The position numbers and the translations under genes were made by a program. From Pyrrhoderma lamaoense (Eukaryota > Basidiomycota > Agaricomycetes > Hymenochaetales > Hymenochaetaceae), in NCBI GenBank assembly GCA_002794735.1, contig NBAZ01000009.1:434001-498000 (forward strand): 64,000 nt of DNA, given 5' to 3'. Numbering within the stretch: the first letter of the stretch is position 1; each line of letters opens with the position of its first letter. The notes under the pieces are model-generated. The model had not been told where the DNA came from, did no database searches, and saw only the letters and a list, made by a program, of their open reading frames with translations. Below, piece after piece: positions 60,601 through 64,000 of the stretch.

Positions 60601-60944
60601 CACCGCCATTGCCAGCAAGGAGAATAGATCACGTTGCTGCTAAGCCTTCTATGTCGGAATACAGTGTTAGTGGGAGCGAATCTGGGAACAACGATAAATC
60701 TGGTCCCAGAGAGGGGGGAGAAAAAGAGGAAGACGTACGTATGGATGAGCTCCAAGATCGAGAGAAGGATAGTAATGCGAATGAGAACAAAGTTGTTGAA
60801 GAGGTGAAAAGGAGCGAGATCAAGGAGAAAGAGAAGGAGGAATACGTTATTGGGGATTCGACTTGGGAAGAGAGGTCTTGGAAAGAGATCATTCGTCTAA
60901 GAGAGGATATGTTTTGGGCTCGAGTTGGCGGGATACGTAATTGA
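57657..60944 (+). CDS. SEC2: Rab guanine-nucleotide exchange factor Sec2
   Basis: Exchange factor that activates the Sec4/Rab8 GTPase on secretory vesicles. The chosen start ATG 57657 gives MTVVANGVDHPDTPMS. A long coiled coil (57770-58340) carries the Sec2/Rabin GEF signature LFDQANTMVAEARLGKAQSE. Next are TIRLDFAPSLNWLSRRSVLS, CALCGSHIFP (Cys pair) and CSLWAFVRAGVVDRVWEEE, the Sec2 middle domain. A long Pro/Ser-rich region follows with four PPPLPxR-type motifs and an RS-like stretch near 60480-60545. It ends WEERSWKEIIRLREDMFWAR to stop 60944. At least two introns (about 58360-58510 and 58521-58584). Four frame jumps, each explained by one missing base: C5 58788-58792, C5 59193-59197, G2 59493-59494, G4 59677-59680. 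An essential fungal gene is unlikely to be a pseudogene. Confidence 0.9.
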
Positions 60945-62478
60945 TGTACAAAGCTAACTTGATGGTTTTGATTGGATTAACTTTCTGACCTTAATGAACT
61001 TGTGTTGCCGGGTGTATGTATGGCTTGGGGAGGGGGGTTGATAGGGTTGACAGAAATGATTCTGAGAGGGCTAATTGAATTCACCTTCACTTCATTGTGT
61101 TATCATTTTTGCTTTTTTTACTTTTTTTTCTATTTTCTTCCGCTATTGTGAATTTTATAGGCAATTAATCATGGGTTACGGACAAATCATCACCAAGCTT
61201 TTTTCGTTACTTTTCACTCTTACATTTTCTTTTCTCTCTCAATATATCAAGAAATTCGGGACGTTTTGGTAATGATGACGATGGCTTTGGCTTCGAAAAC
61301 CATGTACTATTATTCAATATTCGTTTCGATGATCAAAATGTATGTATTCTTTCTGTCAACGTTCAATGTCGTTAGAGAAGAGAATACAAGACGATATCAT
61401 TGTCTAATTTTGTCTTTATATCCTCTTCTGACTACTTTTCCCTCTTCTGTGTGCATTTTACTTCTTTTATCTGTAGCTATTCAGGTAACGGGTAGCCATA
61501 TCTACAAGCTTTGGTTTGTACGTTTTTGTCTTCAGGCAAGACAAAGCCTCTAAAAATTGTTTTTGATGAAATCATAGCCTTATAGCACCCATAAATTAGC
61601 TTAATGTCAGCTATTGCTGCTTGTTATAATAGTAGCATAGATAATGGCTCTCGGAGCTAGTTGGTGGCGGGAAGAAAGCTGCAATGTAATCATGTTATAA
61701 TAACATTGACAAAGTAAGTAAATCATGGGAAAGTGCACAAATAATATCAAATAACCATGACATTTAGTCAAGCATCCAATTCGAAATTTGTTTATTAAAA
61801 GTACCCTATTATATGTCAGTAGTAGCACTAATACACGTTGATTATATTTGCTATCTACCGTAGATCTTCCTTCCTAAATGCAATATAGAACTAACGTTAG
61901 TGAAGCTACTACGATATGTATTAAACTCAGGCGAATGAATAGAAAAAGAAGAGATGTTCAATCCGGGAGAAGAACACGAACTGACCCGCACATACACAGT
62001 TCTGTGCACGCTGCGGGCAAAGACGTACATGCACACATTGCACACACGATTATGTGCTTCTCGGGCTTCTACATCATACCAATATACTGGTTGACGGAAG
62101 AGATAGTCTACATACTGCTCATCTATCAGGATTACTAACGATAATACTAAGTTGATGTAGTCCAAACACCTGGTGGAAGTTTGATCTGAACCTACATTCC
62201 GCACTAAAACTTATAGATGCTATAGTATTAATATAGTGTCTTGCTGGGTCAGCACCGAATCTCACGCATACACGCATAACCCCCTCCACTCCCCCCCCTC
62301 CTGGGTTCTTGAGTCTTTTCTTTCCTTTGCTTCCACCACATTTGTCCCAGCCACCACACAAAGATCTCAAAGATATTCTCAGGGAAAAAGTTTACTATAC
62401 CAAAGTGAACTAAAACCAAGAGTTTCTCAAATTTGACCGTAGAGAACCTTTCAACCAGTGAAGCAGAGGATAGTAGTC
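60945..62478. other. Intergenic, no gene recognised
   Basis: About 1.5 kb between SEC2 3' end and the TMEM163-like gene. AT-rich with T-rich tracts around 61100-61220. Short open frames show no motif. A C-rich stretch at 62280-62300 precedes the next gene. Confidence 0.5.
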
Positions 62479-64000
62479 ATGCCGTCTTACGATCGACTTC
62501 AGACCTATGCAATCGCTATCAGCATTATCAGCATCCTGTATTGCTCCGCCGAGGGTGCTGTCTCAATTGCATTCGGAGAAGAATCCTCATCTCGTTCCCT
62601 CATTTTCTTCGGTATCCAGTCCGGAATTGAGGTTGCTTCAGCTTGTATTGTGCTCTGGAGATTTAGAAAAAGGACTAGGAAGGATGGGATGCAGCTTGGT
62701 GACGAGGAGAATGCTGTCGGTGGGAATAGCCGGAAAAATGTCGAAAATAGAGATACTAATGAGAATGGAAATCTGAGTTCATCCGCGAATAGTAATGGGG
62801 AGGCGAAGACGAGATGATTTCGGCCGCTGACTTACGGTAAGCTATTATTTACTTTTCTCTTTATACTCCTTCCTTTCTTCCTGTCTGATTCGATAGTTCC
62901 AAACAACGAACACTTTCCCATTTGATCATTCTTGCACATGTTCCTTTTTCAACGCTCGTTACCCCAAACCGAAGACATACTCTATTTTTAAATAGTTTCC
63001 AGAAGCAGTCTTACGTATCCCTCTTCTTCGGACTTCGGTCCGCTCAGTAACCGACACATCCATTGCATATTTTCATTTCCCAAAATTTCATATTTTCCGT
63101 TTACATCTGCATTTACGTATCTAATCTGATTATCCCTATGTTTTATTTGCAATTATTGTTTCAGTGTTGAACGTATTGGAACCTACTCAGTTGGAATCCT
63201 CGTTCTGCTCCTGTCTCTTGCAACCCTCGCTTCTTCGCTTTCCTCTCTTATCCTCCATACCCAACCTTCCTCCTCCCTCTCGTCTCTCATAATCTCCGCC
63301 TCAGCCCTAGTATGTATGGTCCTCATCTATCTCCCTAAACGTTACCTTGCCCGTGCACTCAACAGTAGCACAATGGCAGGAGAAGCTGTGTGCTCCTTAT
63401 CATGCATACAGATCACACTGGTGTTGTTCATAGGCTCCTTAATTTACAAAGTTTGGCCAAACGGGTGGTGGGTTGACGCAGCGACATCCTTAGTATTGGC
63501 TGGCTTATTCGGTAGAGAAGCATATAAGATGCTTTCTTGGGTTAAGAATCCGAACTTTAACGGTGGGTGCTGCGACGCATGTGGTAAGCATGGACCTTCG
63601 GCAGGTGGGAACGTGAAGGTCGAAGAGTTACAGGAGCAATATAGGGATCTGTGTGAATGCTGTTATGAGAAAGACGAATGCAGGGATTCCGATACATGTA
63701 AATGTGAATCAAGCTCGGAGGAAGAAGTGAGTTCATTCTTTCTTCCGGCCATCTTCTGATTCTCCGATTTCCGTTCGCACGTGCGTGAACGAAGCATATA
63801 GCTATTGAAATCTCTTTACTGTTTTTCTTCAAGTCCTCATACCATTCACTTCCGAGACTCGAACTGATACTTTAATTCTGAACAAGGAGCCTTGCTGTGT
63901 ACCCGTAGACCCGAAAGATGGGGCGAAATGCTGTTCTCGGGAATTAGTCCCAGGACAAAGGCCAACACCGTCAGTACCGGGGACTCAGACACGTTCTCAA
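62479..64000 (+). CDS. TMEM163/CDF-like metal transporter with Cys-rich tail, 3' end beyond window
   Basis: Multi-pass membrane protein resembling TMEM163 and the cation diffusion facilitator fold, a likely zinc transporter. Start ATG 62479. Exon 1 (to 62836) encodes two helices: YAIAISIISILYCSAEGAVS and FFGIQSGIEVASACIVLWRF (polar Glu and Asp/Ser in helices fit metal passage). A 328-nt intron follows. Exon 2 (63165-63726) starts RVERIGTYSVGILVLLLSLA and adds four helices, including SSTMAGEAVCSLSCIQITLV and GWWVDAATSLVLAGLFGREA. It continues into a tail with GGCCDACGKHG, LCECCYEKDEC and DTCKCE. A further exon after about 63834 reads NKEPCCVPVDPKDGAKCCSR and is open to the window end; its acceptor is unclear. 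The cytosolic loop between helices 2 and 3 has a frame jump at G4 62797-62800, explained by one missing base. CxC/CC clusters suggest metal binding. Confidence 0.8.

Noticed and set aside
45647..60944. Treating SEC24, SEC2 and others as pseudogenes because of frame breaks
   Set aside because: All breaks are single missing bases with intact motifs on both sides and no stop accumulation elsewhere; essential genes in the set make decay implausible.
1..64000. Transposable elements, CRISPR arrays, rRNA genes or further tRNAs
   Set aside because: No terminal repeats, transposase or reverse-transcriptase motifs, direct-repeat arrays, rRNA-like blocks or other B-box/cloverleaf candidates were found by eye; a tRNAscan or repeat-masking run could still find diverged copies.

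Overview
This window looks like chromosomal DNA of a filamentous basidiomycete, most likely an Agaricomycete. The evidence is dense short introns (mostly about 50-90 nt, GT-AG, with one GC-AG), a fungal gene set (SWP1, SEC24, SEC2, MTG1, a Gin4/Cdr2-type kinase, a Ser/Asn/Gln-rich HMG-box factor, a Mahogunin-type RING protein), and a tandem pair of TKL-like kinases of a kind that is expanded in mushroom-forming fungi. No transposon, CRISPR array, rRNA operon or virus was recognised.

Layout, left to right. 0-12.7 kb is all minus strand: a HAD phosphatase running off the left edge, a cytochrome P450, myo-inositol oxygenase, and an HMG-box transcription factor. 15.6-19.8 kb holds SWP1 (ribophorin II, plus), a tRNA-Cys (minus) and the circularly permuted GTPase MTG1 (minus). 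21.6-32.1 kb, all minus, holds a basic Pro/Ser-rich unknown, a 6-phosphofructo-2-kinase with a disabled bisphosphatase site, and a Gin4/Cdr2-like kinase. 32.3-43.5 kb, all plus, holds a small four-helix membrane protein that only appears after splicing, mitochondrial uS5m, a KEN-box/CDK-site unknown, and a RING E3. 45.6-54.8 kb, all minus, holds SEC24 with an N-terminal WW domain and two tandem TKL-like kinases sharing an unrecognised C-terminal domain. 55.4-64 kb, all plus, holds a 65-residue Gly/Pro/His-only protein, a small hydrophilic protein, SEC2, and a TMEM163-like metal transporter with a Cys-rich tail that runs off the right edge.

The genes do not form one pathway. SWP1 (ER N-glycosylation), SEC24 (COPII cargo selection) and SEC2 (Rab exchange factor for exocytosis) all serve secretion. 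The Gin4-like kinase and the KEN-box protein point to cell-cycle and morphogenesis control. MIOX, PFK-2 and the HAD phosphatase handle sugars and polyols.

A caution for anyone using this sequence: I count 14 places where a gene's reading frame jumps, and every one needs exactly one extra base, nearly always in a short homopolymer. They hit essential genes (SEC24, SEC2). The simplest reading is homopolymer under-calling in the assembly rather than pseudogenes. Coordinates below are outer limits of CDS including introns; exon borders are given where I could work them out.
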